From Flavobacteriaceae bacterium (GTDB taxonomy: Bacteria > Bacteroidota > Bacteroidia > Flavobacteriales > Flavobacteriaceae), in assembly GCA_013003555.1 (NCBI GenBank), contig JABDIV010000036.1, forward strand, positions 1 to 44,389: a DNA stretch of 44,389 bases, given 5' to 3'. The notes under the pieces were generated by a model that was not told the DNA's origin, did no database searches, and worked only from the letters and a program-made list of their open reading frames with translations. Both the position numbers and the translations under genes were made by a program. Below, one piece after another: positions 8,121 through 18,773 of this stretch (within the stretch, counting starts at the first letter, position 1; each line of letters opens with the position of its first letter).

Positions 8121-11090
8121 TCAGTTTTTCTCTTTCATTTTCTTTAAGGTATCGTGCATGATCGGAGTTGCGATAAATACCGATGAATAGGTACCGACAA
8201 TCACCCCGACAATTAGTGCGAAGAGTAACCCTCTGAGCGAATCAGCGCCGAAAATAAACATGGCCAGTAACACTACTAAAGTGGTTAAAGAGGTATTTAA
8301 GGTACGGCTCAAGGTACTGTTCAAAGCCGAATTAACCGTACGGTCGAATTCCCAACTCGTATGTTCATTCAGAAACTCACGAATACGGTCGAATACGACT
8401 ACCGTATCGTTCAATGAGTAACCAATCACCGTTAATATCGCCGCGATAAAGGCTTGATCGATCTCCATGCTGAAGGGCATAAAACGCCAAGCTATGGAGA
8501 ATATTCCAAGTACGATTAAAACATCATGGAATACTGCCGCAACAGCCCCCAATGAAAATTGCCACTTTTTAAATCGCAATAAGATATAAAGGAATACCAC
8601 GATTAAGGACCCTAAAATCGCCCAAACCGAAGAGCGTTTGATGTCATCGGCAATGGTCGGACTTACCTTTCCGGAGTACATTTTTCCGATGTTGTTCTCC
8701 CCGTTAACGAATTGCGCATAGGTTAAACCATCTGGCAAGAATGGCTGAACGGCATCATAAAGATTACGTTGCACCTCTTCATCGGCTTCAGCCGAATTCT
8801 CGTCGATTTTATATTTGGTCGAAATTTTTAATTGATTTGGATTACCTATTGTTTTTACTTCAGAACTTCCAAAAACCCCATCGACAGCCGACTTAACTTC
8901 TTCGGCATTGACATCCTGGGCAAATCGCACCTGATAGGTTCGTCCACCAACAAAATCAATACCCTGGTCTAATCCCGTGGTAAACAACGACGACAAACCA
9001 CCAACAATAACAATAGCCGAAACGATATAAGACAATCGACGTTTTTTAAGAAAGTTAATATTGATATTTCTGAATAATCCTTTGGTAATTGGTGTTGAAA
9101 ATTGAAGTTTACCGCCACGGTTAACATACCAGTCGATTAGCAGTCTTGTTATAAAGATTGCCGTGAACAGCGATGTTAAAATACCTATTAGTAATGTAGT
9201 CGCGAATCCTTTGATAGGGCCAGTTCCAAAAACAAATAAAATCAAAGCCGTCAAACCGGTTGTTATGTTCGCATCAAGAATCGATGATAATGCATTCGCA
9301 AAACCATCCTTAATGGCTTCTTTCTGCCCTTTTCCCTTAGTTAGTTCTTCACGAATTCGTTCATAAATAAGCACGTTGGCATCTACGGCTATACCGACAG
9401 TAAGTACAATACCGGCAATACCGGGAAGGGTCAGTACGGCTCCAAGACCGGACAAAATTCCAAAAATCAAAAGGATGTTCAAAACCAAGGCTGCATCCGA
9501 AAAGATTCCGGCGCGACCATAATAGAACAGCATCCAGATCAAAACAAGAACCAATGCAATAATAAATGACTTCTTACCTGTATCAATAGCTTCTTGACCC
9601 AAGGAAGGACCAACTTCATCTGCCTGAACAATATCAGCAGAAGCCGGAAGTTTACCAGCGCGTAATACGTTGGCGAGATCCTGAGCTTCAGTTAATGAAA
9701 AATCTCCTGTAATTCGTGAGCTTCCGCCACTTATCGGGCCAGTTGTCACACCCGGTGCCGAATAGACAATGTCATCGAGAACGATTGCAATTTGAGATTG
9801 CTGATTAAAGGCGCGACCAGTCATTTCTTCCCAGATCTTGGCGCCTTTAAGATTCATATCCATCGATACAGCCGGCTTACTGAACTCGTCATAGATTTGA
9901 CGCGCATCGGTAATTACCGCACCACTCAGTTCGGGTTTATCCTCGCGGTTGCCTTTAAGGGCATACATATTGACAAATTCAACATTTTCATCTTCAATTC
10001 CGAAGGCGAACTTGGTGAATTTCGCGTCGGCAGGTAAAAACGCTTTAGCCTCATCCGTTTGGAGGAAATCCTTTATAGTTGTTAAGTCAGCTTTATTAAT
10101 AGAAACCAGTGCAGATGGCACTGATGGTGAATAGAAGAAATTCTTTACTAGGTCACTGTCCTGAGCAACGTCGGTGGTATCGATGTCAGACTCTCCCAAA
10201 AGTTCATCAATTTGAGAATCTTCGTCGTCAATACCTTCTTCATCGGTCGCTTCCAGTGTTTCTTCCGGACTTGCCTGCGCCTTTAACGCGTCATTTAAAG
10301 ATGACAGAAAGGTTCCAAAATTTTGCGAATCTTCGACATCCCAAAACTCGAGTTGAGCTGTACTTTGAAGCAGGTTCTTAACACGGTTTACATCTTTAGC
10401 TCCCGGTAATTCAACCAGTATTCGACCGGAAGTCCCCAGTCGCTGGATGTTAGGTTGTGTTACGCCGAATTTATCAATACGTTTTCTGAGAACTTCAAAA
10501 GCGGATACGATCGACTCATCAATTTTACGTTTTAATATCGGTTTAACCGCTTCGTCACTCATATCAAAAGTAATCTCCTCACTAAGTGTGCGATTAGCAA
10601 AAATATCAGGAGAAGCTAGTTTTGAATCACCTTTAATGGCATCGAATGCGACAAAGAAATCATCGAGATAGGTATTTTGACTGTTCTTTTGAATTTCCTC
10701 GGCATCATCAAGAGCCTTTCTGAAAACCGGATCTTTACTGTCATTTGACAGGCCGATAAGGATATCCTTTACAGAAATTTGTAGAATAACATTAATACCT
10801 CCTTTAAGGTCCAGGCCAAGATTCATGGCCTTATCTTTCACCTCGTTATACTTGAACTTGGCAATACCGAGGTTATATACCTCATCAAGTCCGGAAATGG
10901 AATCAAGATAGCGCGTTACTTCGATGCTTCGCAAAGCATCATAATCGGGCTGATCGGCTGAAATCTTTTGAACGGCAAATTCCTTGGCCGCACTTTCTAT
11001 TTGATTCGCCTTAAAAGTAAATGATAGCTGGTATATACTTACTAATCCGAATAAGATCGCAAATAACTTGACTAATCCTTTATTTTGCAT
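8121..11090 (-). CDS. secDF: Protein translocase subunit SecDF (fused)
   Basis: SecDF uses the proton gradient to pull preproteins through SecYEG from the periplasmic side. This 989-residue protein is a fusion of SecD and SecF, the usual arrangement in Bacteroidota. The SecD half has an N-terminal membrane segment, a DLKGGINVILQ motif and a long periplasmic region (with an acidic, low-complexity insert around DEEGIDDEDSQIDE). It ends in a block of membrane segments containing VGIAVDANVLIYERIREE. The SecF half has GIDFVGGRTYQVRF and GYSLNDTVVVFDRIREF. ATG 11090 is chosen because a longer in-frame start at 11189 lies upstream of the promoter. Confidence 0.96.
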   Translation of the reverse strand: MQNKGLVKLFAILFGLVSIYQLSFTFKANQIESAAKEFAVQKISADQPDYDALRSIEVTRYLDSISGLDEVYNLGIAKFKYNEVKDKAMNLGLDLKGGINVILQISVKDILIGLSNDSKDPVFRKALDDAEEIQKNSQNTYLDDFFVAFDAIKGDSKLASPDIFANRTLSEEITFDMSDEAVKPILKRKIDESIVSAFEVLRKRIDKFGVTQPNIQRLGTSGRILVELPGAKDVNRVKNLLQSTAQLEFWDVEDSQNFGTFLSSLNDALKAQASPEETLEATDEEGIDDEDSQIDELLGESDIDTTDVAQDSDLVKNFFYSPSVPSALVSINKADLTTIKDFLQTDEAKAFLPADAKFTKFAFGIEDENVEFVNMYALKGNREDKPELSGAVITDARQIYDEFSKPAVSMDMNLKGAKIWEEMTGRAFNQQSQIAIVLDDIVYSAPGVTTGPISGGSSRITGDFSLTEAQDLANVLRAGKLPASADIVQADEVGPSLGQEAIDTGKKSFIIALVLVLIWMLFYYGRAGIFSDAALVLNILLIFGILSGLGAVLTLPGIAGIVLTVGIAVDANVLIYERIREELTKGKGQKEAIKDGFANALSSILDANITTGLTALILFVFGTGPIKGFATTLLIGILTSLFTAIFITRLLIDWYVNRGGKLQFSTPITKGLFRNININFLKKRRLSYIVSAIVIVGGLSSLFTTGLDQGIDFVGGRTYQVRFAQDVNAEEVKSAVDGVFGSSEVKTIGNPNQLKISTKYKIDENSAEADEEVQRNLYDAVQPFLPDGLTYAQFVNGENNIGKMYSGKVSPTIADDIKRSSVWAILGSLIVVFLYILLRFKKWQFSLGAVAAVFHDVLIVLGIFSIAWRFMPFSMEIDQAFIAAILTVIGYSLNDTVVVFDRIREFLNEHTSWEFDRTVNSALNSTLSRTLNTSLTTLVVLLAMFIFGADSLRGLLFALIVGVIVGTYSSVFIATPIMHDTLKKMKEKN

Positions 11091-11127
11091 TCTAAATTGA
11101 TTTAATTTTCTGATTTTTAAAAACGAG

Positions 11128-11158
11128 CAAATATATGACTTACAAGGACAAAAGCCAA
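11128..11158 (-). promoter_or_regulatory. Bacteroidota-type promoter of secDF
   Basis: Read on the minus strand, TTGG (11158-11155) and TATATTTG (11135-11128) are separated by 19 bases. This matches the -33/-7 consensus TTG-N19-TAnnTTTG well and places the transcript start about 30 bases upstream of ATG 11090. Confidence 0.7.
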
Positions 11159-11177
11159 TACATTTGGTCGATTTAAT

Positions 11178-11209
11178 AAAAAAGAGCAACGATTAAATTG
11201 CTCTTTTTG
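11178..11209 (-). terminator. Intrinsic terminator downstream of mdh
   Basis: The complementary arms AAAAAGAGCAA and TTGCTCTTTTT enclose an eight-base loop, with a T-run at the minus-strand 3' end. It lies between mdh and the secDF promoter and insulates the two genes. Confidence 0.8.
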
Positions 11210-11250
11210 ATAGATGTTTTTTGTAAACTAAAGTGTTGTTATAAAACTCT

Positions 11251-12177
11251 TTACACGTCGAGCAAGCCATTTGTTTTCTTCACACCGGCTGCGCTCTCTT
11301 TCATATGAGCCTTCTCTGCATCACTTAATTCAATTTCCACAATTCGCTCTATCCCGTTTTTTCCGAGAATCACGGGAACACCGATGCATAGATCATTTAA
11401 GTCATATTCACCTTCAAGATAAGTTGAGCATGGGAACATTTTTTTCAAATCGCATGCAATGGCTTGAACCAATCCGCTAACCGCCGCTCCTGGAGCGTAC
11501 CAGGCCGATGTCCCTAACAATTTGGTCAAGGTGGCTCCCCCAACCTTGGTATCCTCTTTAACCTGATCAAGGCGCTCTTCCGAAAGGAATTCTGTGACTT
11601 TTATACTGTTTCTAGTGGCGTGTGCAGTAAGCGGGACCATACCTTTATCGCTATGCCCGCCGATAACCATACCGTCAACATCGCTAATTGGTGCATCTAA
11701 TGCTTCAGCAAGGCGATATTTGAAACGCGCTGAATCGAGGGCACCACCCATACCGATGATTTTGTGTTTTGGAAGATTGGTCGATTTATGAACCAGGTAC
11801 GTCATGGTATCCATAGGATTACTAACTACAATAAATACGGCCTCTGGTGAGTGTTTGATCAAATTAGCAGAAACCGTTTTTACGATACCTGCGTTGATCC
11901 CGATCAATTCTTCACGAGTCATTCCCGGCTTCCGCGGCACACCAGATGTGATAACACAAATGTCGCTATTTGCAGTTTTTGAGTAATCATTTGTCGTTCC
12001 TGTAATCTTAGTGTCAAAACCGTTTAACGAAGCAGTTTGCATAAGGTCCATGGCTTTTCCTTCTGCGTAACCTTCTTTAATATCAAGAAGAACAACTTCG
12101 GAAGCGAAATCTTTGATGGCGATATATTCAGCGCAACTGGCCCCTACGGCCCCAGCACCAACAACTGTAACTTTCAT
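11251..12177 (-). CDS. mdh: Malate dehydrogenase (NAD-dependent)
   Basis: Mdh interconverts malate and oxaloacetate in the TCA cycle. The 308-residue product is of the LDH-like MDH type. The Rossmann dinucleotide loop is GAGAVG (7-12). The substrate-binding arginines are Arg82 and Arg88 in GVPRKPGMTREE. The catalytic pair is Asp148 (GGALDSARF) and His175 (IGGHSDKGM). Arg82 is at the position that separates malate from lactate dehydrogenases, which supports the malate assignment. The gene has its own promoter and terminator, so it is probably monocistronic. Confidence 0.96.
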   Translation of the reverse strand: MKVTVVGAGAVGASCAEYIAIKDFASEVVLLDIKEGYAEGKAMDLMQTASLNGFDTKITGTTNDYSKTANSDICVITSGVPRKPGMTREELIGINAGIVKTVSANLIKHSPEAVFIVVSNPMDTMTYLVHKSTNLPKHKIIGMGGALDSARFKYRLAEALDAPISDVDGMVIGGHSDKGMVPLTAHATRNSIKVTEFLSEERLDQVKEDTKVGGATLTKLLGTSAWYAPGAAVSGLVQAIACDLKKMFPCSTYLEGEYDLNDLCIGVPVILGKNGIERIVEIELSDAEKAHMKESAAGVKKTNGLLDV

Positions 12178-12209
12178 ATATAGTGTTTTTAAGAGTTTTT
12201 TTGAGATTG

Positions 12210-12217
12210 CAAAATTA
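12210..12217 (-). promoter_or_regulatory. Probable -7 element of mdh
   Basis: TAATTTTG on the minus strand fits TAnnTTTG, about 33 bases upstream of the mdh ATG. A good -33 partner is not evident. Confidence 0.45.
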
Positions 12218-12322
12218 CAAATTTTAATAGTCTTTATGAAAAAAGCTAAAGGATAATTATATGTGAATAGTAATTGATTTTATATCCTTTTTATAAAGTG
12301 AAGGATATGGGAAATATCTAAC

Positions 12323-12357
12323 TAAAAAAAAGCCACCAATTTTGGCAGCTCTTTTAT
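12323..12357 (-). terminator. Intrinsic terminator downstream of the exported protein at 12378
   Basis: On the minus strand, AGCTGCC and GGTGGCT pair (with two G-U pairs) around a short A/T loop and are followed by a T-run. Confidence 0.65.
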
Positions 12358-12377
12358 CAATTAATGAACTTGAATAC

Positions 12378-13115
12378 TTATTCAGTACTCATTTTAGTAT
12401 ACATGAATACATATTCACCTAACATTTTCCATTTAGTTTCCTTCTTTGGGTACTTCGACATGAAAGCAGCATTGTCTCCAAAAAGCATTTCATAATAATC
12501 TTCGAGATTTTTCTTTTCTAACCAAAATATCTTATCTCCTTTTTTAAAGTAGTACGATTTCGCTAATCCTCCTGCTACATTAAAACCACCCATTCCTAAA
12601 GATGTTGTTTTTTTTGCAAATGGATCTCCATAAACTTCAATAACTGAGCTGAATCTTGGATTAATTAATTGCATAAGTAACTCTCTTTCATCTTTTTTGT
12701 TTTTGAGAGATACCAATTGTTTTTTAAAGAATATAAAACCTTGATCTATTAAATCTGATTGTAAATCTCTACTTCCCCAGCGACGCATATCAAACATTTG
12801 TTGTGAAGATTTACCAAATTTTTCAATACCACCAGGATACAAATACATTTCCTTTATGTCGTCAGCATAGAAATCTACTTTCTCACCAGTAACACTATCT
12901 TTAAGTTTTACATAATAAATCTGACCTTTCTTTCTATCAACGTCATCTCTGAATCCTTTTACAACTTTTCCATCTTCAAGGATTACCGTAGAAACGACTT
13001 TTTGAGAATAGCTATTATACACAGGATCGAACATTAACATGTCTACATTATCGTCTTGAGCACTCATTATACTCGTTGCAGCAATAAGAATCGCAAATAA
13101 CAATTTTAACTTCAT
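12378..13115 (-). CDS. Exported protein of unknown function
   Basis: This encodes 245 residues with a signal peptide (MKLKLLFAILIAATSIMSAQ). The mature part begins with an acidic stretch, then a segment resembling a small beta domain (VSTVILEDGKVVKGFRDDV ... GQIYYVKLKDSVTGEKVDFYADDIKEMYL), and continues with a lysine-rich alpha/beta region ending in aromatic residues. I do not recognise a named family. The sequence has no lipobox and no T9SS sorting domain, so a periplasmic location is most likely. The gene is visibly more AT-rich than mdh and gyrB on either side and is bounded by terminators, so it forms its own transcription unit. Confidence 0.75.
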   Translation of the reverse strand: MKLKLLFAILIAATSIMSAQDDNVDMLMFDPVYNSYSQKVVSTVILEDGKVVKGFRDDVDRKKGQIYYVKLKDSVTGEKVDFYADDIKEMYLYPGGIEKFGKSSQQMFDMRRWGSRDLQSDLIDQGFIFFKKQLVSLKNKKDERELLMQLINPRFSSVIEVYGDPFAKKTTSLGMGGFNVAGGLAKSYYFKKGDKIFWLEKKNLEDYYEMLFGDNAAFMSKYPKKETKWKMLGEYVFMYTKMSTE

Positions 13116-13162
13116 AATTATTTAATTTTTAAGCGTGGTGAAAATAGGTGATAAATTTCTCT

Positions 13163-13201
13163 CAAAAAAAGCAACAACGTTAGAATACGTCATTGCTTTT
13201 A
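13163..13201 (-). terminator. Intrinsic terminator of gyrB
   Basis: The minus-strand arms AAGCAATGACGT and ACGTTGTTGCTT pair over 12 bp with two G-U pairs and are followed by a T-run. It lies directly after the gyrB stop. Confidence 0.8.
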
Positions 13202-13222
13202 ATAAGTTATTATGTTTATTAT

Positions 13223-15166
<1,944 letters not shown>

Positions 15167-15197
15167 TTAATGCTGTTTTTAAATCTTAAATTCTCAA

Positions 15198-15228
15198 AAA
15201 AAAATGACGCTAAAAAGCATCATTTTCG
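15198..15228 (-). terminator. Intrinsic terminator in the gyrB leader / after the epimerase gene
   Basis: On the minus strand AAAATGATGCT and AGCGTCATTTT pair (one G-U) around a TTTT loop and are followed by nine T residues. It probably ends the epimerase transcript, but it lies downstream of a -7 element for gyrB and only about 40 bases before the gyrB ATG. Confidence 0.75.
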
Positions 15229-15236
15229 TTGCCAAA

Positions 15237-15244
15237 CAAAGATA
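15237..15244 (-). promoter_or_regulatory. Candidate -7 element upstream of gyrB
   Basis: TATCTTTG on the minus strand matches the Bacteroidota -7 consensus exactly. The -33 partner is not clear. Transcription from here would run straight into the hairpin at 15198-15228. Confidence 0.45.
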
Positions 15245-15322
15245 ACGAAATAGGTGTGGGCCAGCTAATTTTACTAGGATTTACCCCTAGAAGTTATTAA
15301 CAATTTTTGTGAAAAAAAGCCC

Positions 15323-16336
15323 CTATTTCAAAACCGCTCCCGAACCGGGATTTGAGCTATAAATAATACGCCCTTTTTGAAAACTGACCCCTGTTGCAAT
15401 ATCTTCTTTTAAAAGCAAGGGGCCATCGGCATCGATATAATCAAGCAAGGGTGCTAATTGGGTTAAATTTGAGATGCCGACAGTCGATTCGGTCATACAT
15501 CCGGCCATTACCTTTAACCCGAGTTCCCGGGCTGTTTTAATCATTTGTAATGCCGGTGTTATCCCGCCGCATTTCATTAGCTTGATATTGATTCCGTGAA
15601 AGGCTTCGGCGCATCGCCTAACATCCTCATAACGTTGACAGCTTTCGTCGGCTATGGTTGGCAAGACAGATCGGGATTTTAAATACCGCATCCCTTCCCA
15701 GTCATCCGCAGGCAAAGGCTGTTCGATAAATTCGACATACAATGCCTTTAATTCTTTGGCATTCCTGATTGTTTCATCGACTGTCCAAGCACAATTGGCA
15801 TCTACCCTGAATAGGGCATCGGTAACTGTTCTTAATTCCCGAATGATACTTATATCATCAGGGGTGCCTAATTTAATCTTATAAATGGGCCAGGGTTTCT
15901 CAAGGATCTTCTCTTTCATTATTTCAATGGAATCAATACCGATGGTGTAGTTGCTTAAAATACTATCGGTTTCAGAATTGCTCCAGTAACTTCTAAGCGT
16001 TCGATTATTCGCCCGGGCATAATAATCCCAGTAGGCACAATCAATGGCCGACAAGCTAAAATAATCAGTCCGGAGCCCGGGTTCAATCTGATGCCACAAA
16101 TCATTCGGATGTGTACCATTTACCTTTTCGACCATTGAACGAACAGAGACGACTGACTCTTCAATCTTTTCAATTGAACTTGAATAATAGGGATTTGCGG
16201 TAGCTTCGCCATAACCGGTACAGTCACCATCTGAAATAGAAACAATCGCCGTCTGCTGTGTTTCCACGGTATAGCGGGAAATCCTAAACGGTCGCTTCAG
16301 CGGCATGGAAAAGGCCTTAATTTTAAATTTAAGCAT
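15323..16336 (-). CDS. Dipeptide epimerase (L-Ala-D/L-Glu epimerase type, enolase superfamily)
   Basis: Enzymes of this family epimerise dipeptides such as L-Ala-D-Glu released from peptidoglycan, allowing murein peptide recycling; some members act on other dipeptides. The 337-residue protein has the muconate-lactonising-type enolase barrel. The KxK catalytic lysines are in IYKIKLG (Lys153, Lys155). The metal ligands are Asp179 (RVDANCAW), Glu205 (EFIEQPLP) and Asp230 (IADES). The second acid/base lysine is Lys252 (INIKLMKCGG), and the C-terminus has DADGPLLL. ATG 16336 is chosen over a longer in-frame start at 16384. The exact dipeptide preference cannot be read from sequence. Confidence 0.88.
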   Translation of the reverse strand: MLKFKIKAFSMPLKRPFRISRYTVETQQTAIVSISDGDCTGYGEATANPYYSSSIEKIEESVVSVRSMVEKVNGTHPNDLWHQIEPGLRTDYFSLSAIDCAYWDYYARANNRTLRSYWSNSETDSILSNYTIGIDSIEIMKEKILEKPWPIYKIKLGTPDDISIIRELRTVTDALFRVDANCAWTVDETIRNAKELKALYVEFIEQPLPADDWEGMRYLKSRSVLPTIADESCQRYEDVRRCAEAFHGINIKLMKCGGITPALQMIKTARELGLKVMAGCMTESTVGISNLTQLAPLLDYIDADGPLLLKEDIATGVSFQKGRIIYSSNPGSGAVLK

Positions 16337-16675
16337 GACTTCAAATATAAGACAACAGTGTGAAAATAATTGATTGAGAAGCAATCATTGCCCCTGATTT
16401 TAGCACTTTTACAATCCTTAAGAAATTATTTCCTGGAATGATATTGAACATCAAAAAATTCGAAACAAATGTCATGTATTGGTCTAAAGATATGGTGGTT
16501 TTTTCGTATCTTTAAGGATAACTCCCAGTACCGTGACTCTTTCCGGTATGGTTATTTTTAAAATCTCCTGAATTAATAGCAAACTTAGGGCTCCTTCCTT
16601 CATGGACTTAAATTGAACATTAACTATTTAAGTTATGACATGAAATTTTGTATTAACCAATAAAAATATTTAATC
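16337..16675. other. Intergenic region between the epimerase and beta-helix genes
   Basis: No gene is visible. It holds the epimerase promoter at one end. At 16525-16560 there is a weak hairpin (CCAGTACCG with CGGTATGG) followed by a T-rich stretch, which could be a terminator or leader structure for the plus-strand pair that follows. TATCTTTA at 16507-16514 is an imperfect -7 candidate. Confidence 0.4.
16342..16349 (-). promoter_or_regulatory. Candidate -7 element of the epimerase gene
   Basis: TATATTTG on the minus strand fits TAnnTTTG and sits only five bases before ATG 16336. If used, the mRNA would be nearly leaderless. It also excludes the longer start at 16384. Confidence 0.4.
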
Positions 16676-17704
16676 ATGAAAAAGCTGTACCTAATTTTTT
16701 GCTTCGCCCTTATTCCTCTAATGGGCCTTTCACAAAATGTAATAACCGTTGATAATCGTGCGAATTCAGGAGCCGATTATACCAGTGTTGTTGATGCACA
16801 TACCAATGCCATTGCCGGAGACACCATCCAGGTTCATCCTTCAGCAACTAATTATGGCAATTTAACCATAACCAAACAAATTGTTCTTGTCGGGATGGGA
16901 CATAATCCGGCAAACTCAGCTGATAATGTTAGGGCCTATGTTGTTGGAATCACCATAAGCAGTTTCGCCTTTAATACCGTGATTACCGGACTGCGAATCA
17001 ATGCCATAAGCGCATCCACCAATACCGATATAAGCGGCGTTAAGATTCTTAACAATTATATAAACAGCAACGTAACCGGAACGAGTAACGGGAATGCTGA
17101 TAACTGGATTATTGAAGGGAATTACTTTGATGCAGGGGGGGTCAATCCCAGTGGGTCTGATGGATGGATTGTAAAAAACAACCTATTCGATAATACAACA
17201 TATGCCATGACAAATTTTGATAACACCTCAAGTTTCCTTAATAACTTGGTACTTTTAACCTCGATCAATTTTGCCAATACCTGTGTCGATCCTGTTGTTA
17301 ATAACAATATCATCATTTTAAGAGATCCTGGTGAGTTAACTGTAGGACTAACAAGTTCTACGATTGCATTCAATAATTGCCTCACCTTTAATCCCAACGG
17401 TGGTTCTATTGGTGCGCTTCCCGGAAATAATAACCTGGACAATACCAACCCGCAATTTGTCAGCGCGCCATTTCCATCAATAGATGACCTTTACAACAAC
17501 GATTATAGTCTAGGTGGCGGATCTCCAGGTGTAAATTATGGCACCGATGGAACCGACATCGGGTTGTTTGGTGCGAATTTCGTCTTTGATAACAATGGCC
17601 GACCCGATCTTTGGCCTTATATGACCTCTTTGAATATAACCAACTCATCTGTTCCAATGGGTCAGAATATCAATGTTGAATTCACCGCATCCAAGAAAAA
17701 TTAG
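16676..17704 (+). CDS. Secreted right-handed beta-helix protein
   Basis: This encodes 342 residues with a signal peptide (MKKLYLIFCFALIPLMGLSQ). An Asn/Ile/Val-rich region follows with short beta-helix-like turns (TNTDISGVKILNNYINSNV, WIIEGNYFDAGG, WIVKNNLFDNT), typical of pectate-lyase-like parallel beta-helix proteins, many of which bind or cut polysaccharides. No catalytic signature is evident, so enzyme activity cannot be claimed. The C-terminus ends shortly after a small beta segment and has no T9SS sorting domain, unlike the next gene. The downstream gene begins 26 bases later, so the two probably form an operon and may act together outside the cell. Confidence 0.75.
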   Translation: MKKLYLIFCFALIPLMGLSQNVITVDNRANSGADYTSVVDAHTNAIAGDTIQVHPSATNYGNLTITKQIVLVGMGHNPANSADNVRAYVVGITISSFAFNTVITGLRINAISASTNTDISGVKILNNYINSNVTGTSNGNADNWIIEGNYFDAGGVNPSGSDGWIVKNNLFDNTTYAMTNFDNTSSFLNNLVLLTSINFANTCVDPVVNNNIIILRDPGELTVGLTSSTIAFNNCLTFNPNGGSIGALPGNNNLDNTNPQFVSAPFPSIDDLYNNDYSLGGGSPGVNYGTDGTDIGLFGANFVFDNNGRPDLWPYMTSLNITNSSVPMGQNINVEFTASKKN

Positions 17705-17730
17705 TTTGTTTAATCCTAAAATCAAAAAAG

Positions 17731-18729
17731 ATGAAACAACTAATTTTCATATGTATGGCGTGTATCTTGAGCATCGGTTATGCTCAAATTGATCAGGCCG
17801 AATATTTTATCGATTCCGATCCCGGTGTAACTTTGGGGACCCCCATAACGATTAACACCCCCGGTCTCGATATTAATGAGAGCTTTACGGTAGATACCGG
17901 CCCTTTGAGCAATGGTATTCATACGTTATTTGTAAGGACACGTGATGTTAATGGTGTGTGGTCATTATATTATAAACACACCTTCCTCGTACACGATTTT
18001 GTAGATACGACACCGGCAACCGAAATAGTGGCAGCAGAATATTTTGTGGATGCCGATCCGGGAACCGACGGTGGCACAGATATCCTCCCGATAACATCAG
18101 GCTTTGATGTTACAGAATCACTGGCAATTTCGACCGCCGCTATTAGCGACGGTATTCATAAACTCCATGTTAGGGTCAAAGATTCTGACGATCGCTGGTC
18201 TTTGTACTATGAATTTAATTTTCTTGTACACACGTTCACCCCTCCAGTATCTGTTCAAATCAACAAGGCTGAATATTTCTTTGATACCGATCCGGGTACG
18301 AACCTTGGAACACCCATTGCGATCACACCGGGATTCGATATCGATGAAACAGTACAACTTCCTACAGGCGGGTTAGCAGAAGGACTTCATTACCTGCATT
18401 TGAGAACACGAGATGAAAATGGTGTATGGTCGCTTTATGAAGTGTTTGAATTCCTGGTTGAAGAGGCGCTAGGAACCGACGATGTTTTATTGCTTCAAAT
18501 TAAGGTTTATCCAACTGTCACCAGCGATTATGTCACAATCGATTCAGAAGTGACACAAATCGAGAAGATCACTTTATACGATATTCACGGCCGTGTTATA
18601 AGTACAATGCTTAATCCTGAAAGGCGTCCGATTCAACAGGTCGATGTCAGGTTTTTGAGCAACGGAACCTATATCATGCATGTACAAACCGAGGATAAAG
18701 TATTGACCAAAAAGATAATTAAAAACTAA
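17731..18729 (+). CDS. T9SS-targeted repeat protein (AEYFxDxDPG repeats)
   Basis: The 332-residue product has a signal peptide (MKQLIFICMACILSIGYAQ). Three units of about 80 residues follow, each opening with AEYFIDSDPG, AEYFVDADPG or AEYFFDTDPG, and each containing a GIHxLxVRxxDxxxxWSLYY-like end. After these comes a type A T9SS C-terminal sorting domain (about 255-332, with VYPTVTSDYVTI, ITLYDIHGRVI, LSNGTYIMHVQTEDKVLTKKI). The protein should be exported through Sec, then T9SS, and be attached or released at the surface. The function of the repeats is unknown. It follows the beta-helix gene, suggesting a two-protein secreted unit. Confidence 0.85.
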   Translation: MKQLIFICMACILSIGYAQIDQAEYFIDSDPGVTLGTPITINTPGLDINESFTVDTGPLSNGIHTLFVRTRDVNGVWSLYYKHTFLVHDFVDTTPATEIVAAEYFVDADPGTDGGTDILPITSGFDVTESLAISTAAISDGIHKLHVRVKDSDDRWSLYYEFNFLVHTFTPPVSVQINKAEYFFDTDPGTNLGTPIAITPGFDIDETVQLPTGGLAEGLHYLHLRTRDENGVWSLYEVFEFLVEEALGTDDVLLLQIKVYPTVTSDYVTIDSEVTQIEKITLYDIHGRVISTMLNPERRPIQQVDVRFLSNGTYIMHVQTEDKVLTKKIIKN

Positions 18730-18736
18730 AAAAACG

Positions 18737-18766
18737 AAGGCCGGTTAAGATTAACCGGCCTTTTTT
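18737..18766. terminator. Bidirectional intrinsic terminator between the repeat protein and asnB
   Basis: The perfect 12-bp arms AAGGCCGGTTAA / TTAACCGGCCTT with a two-base loop have A-rich and T-rich flanks. It serves both converging genes. Confidence 0.9.
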
Positions 18767-18773
18767 ATTCGGA

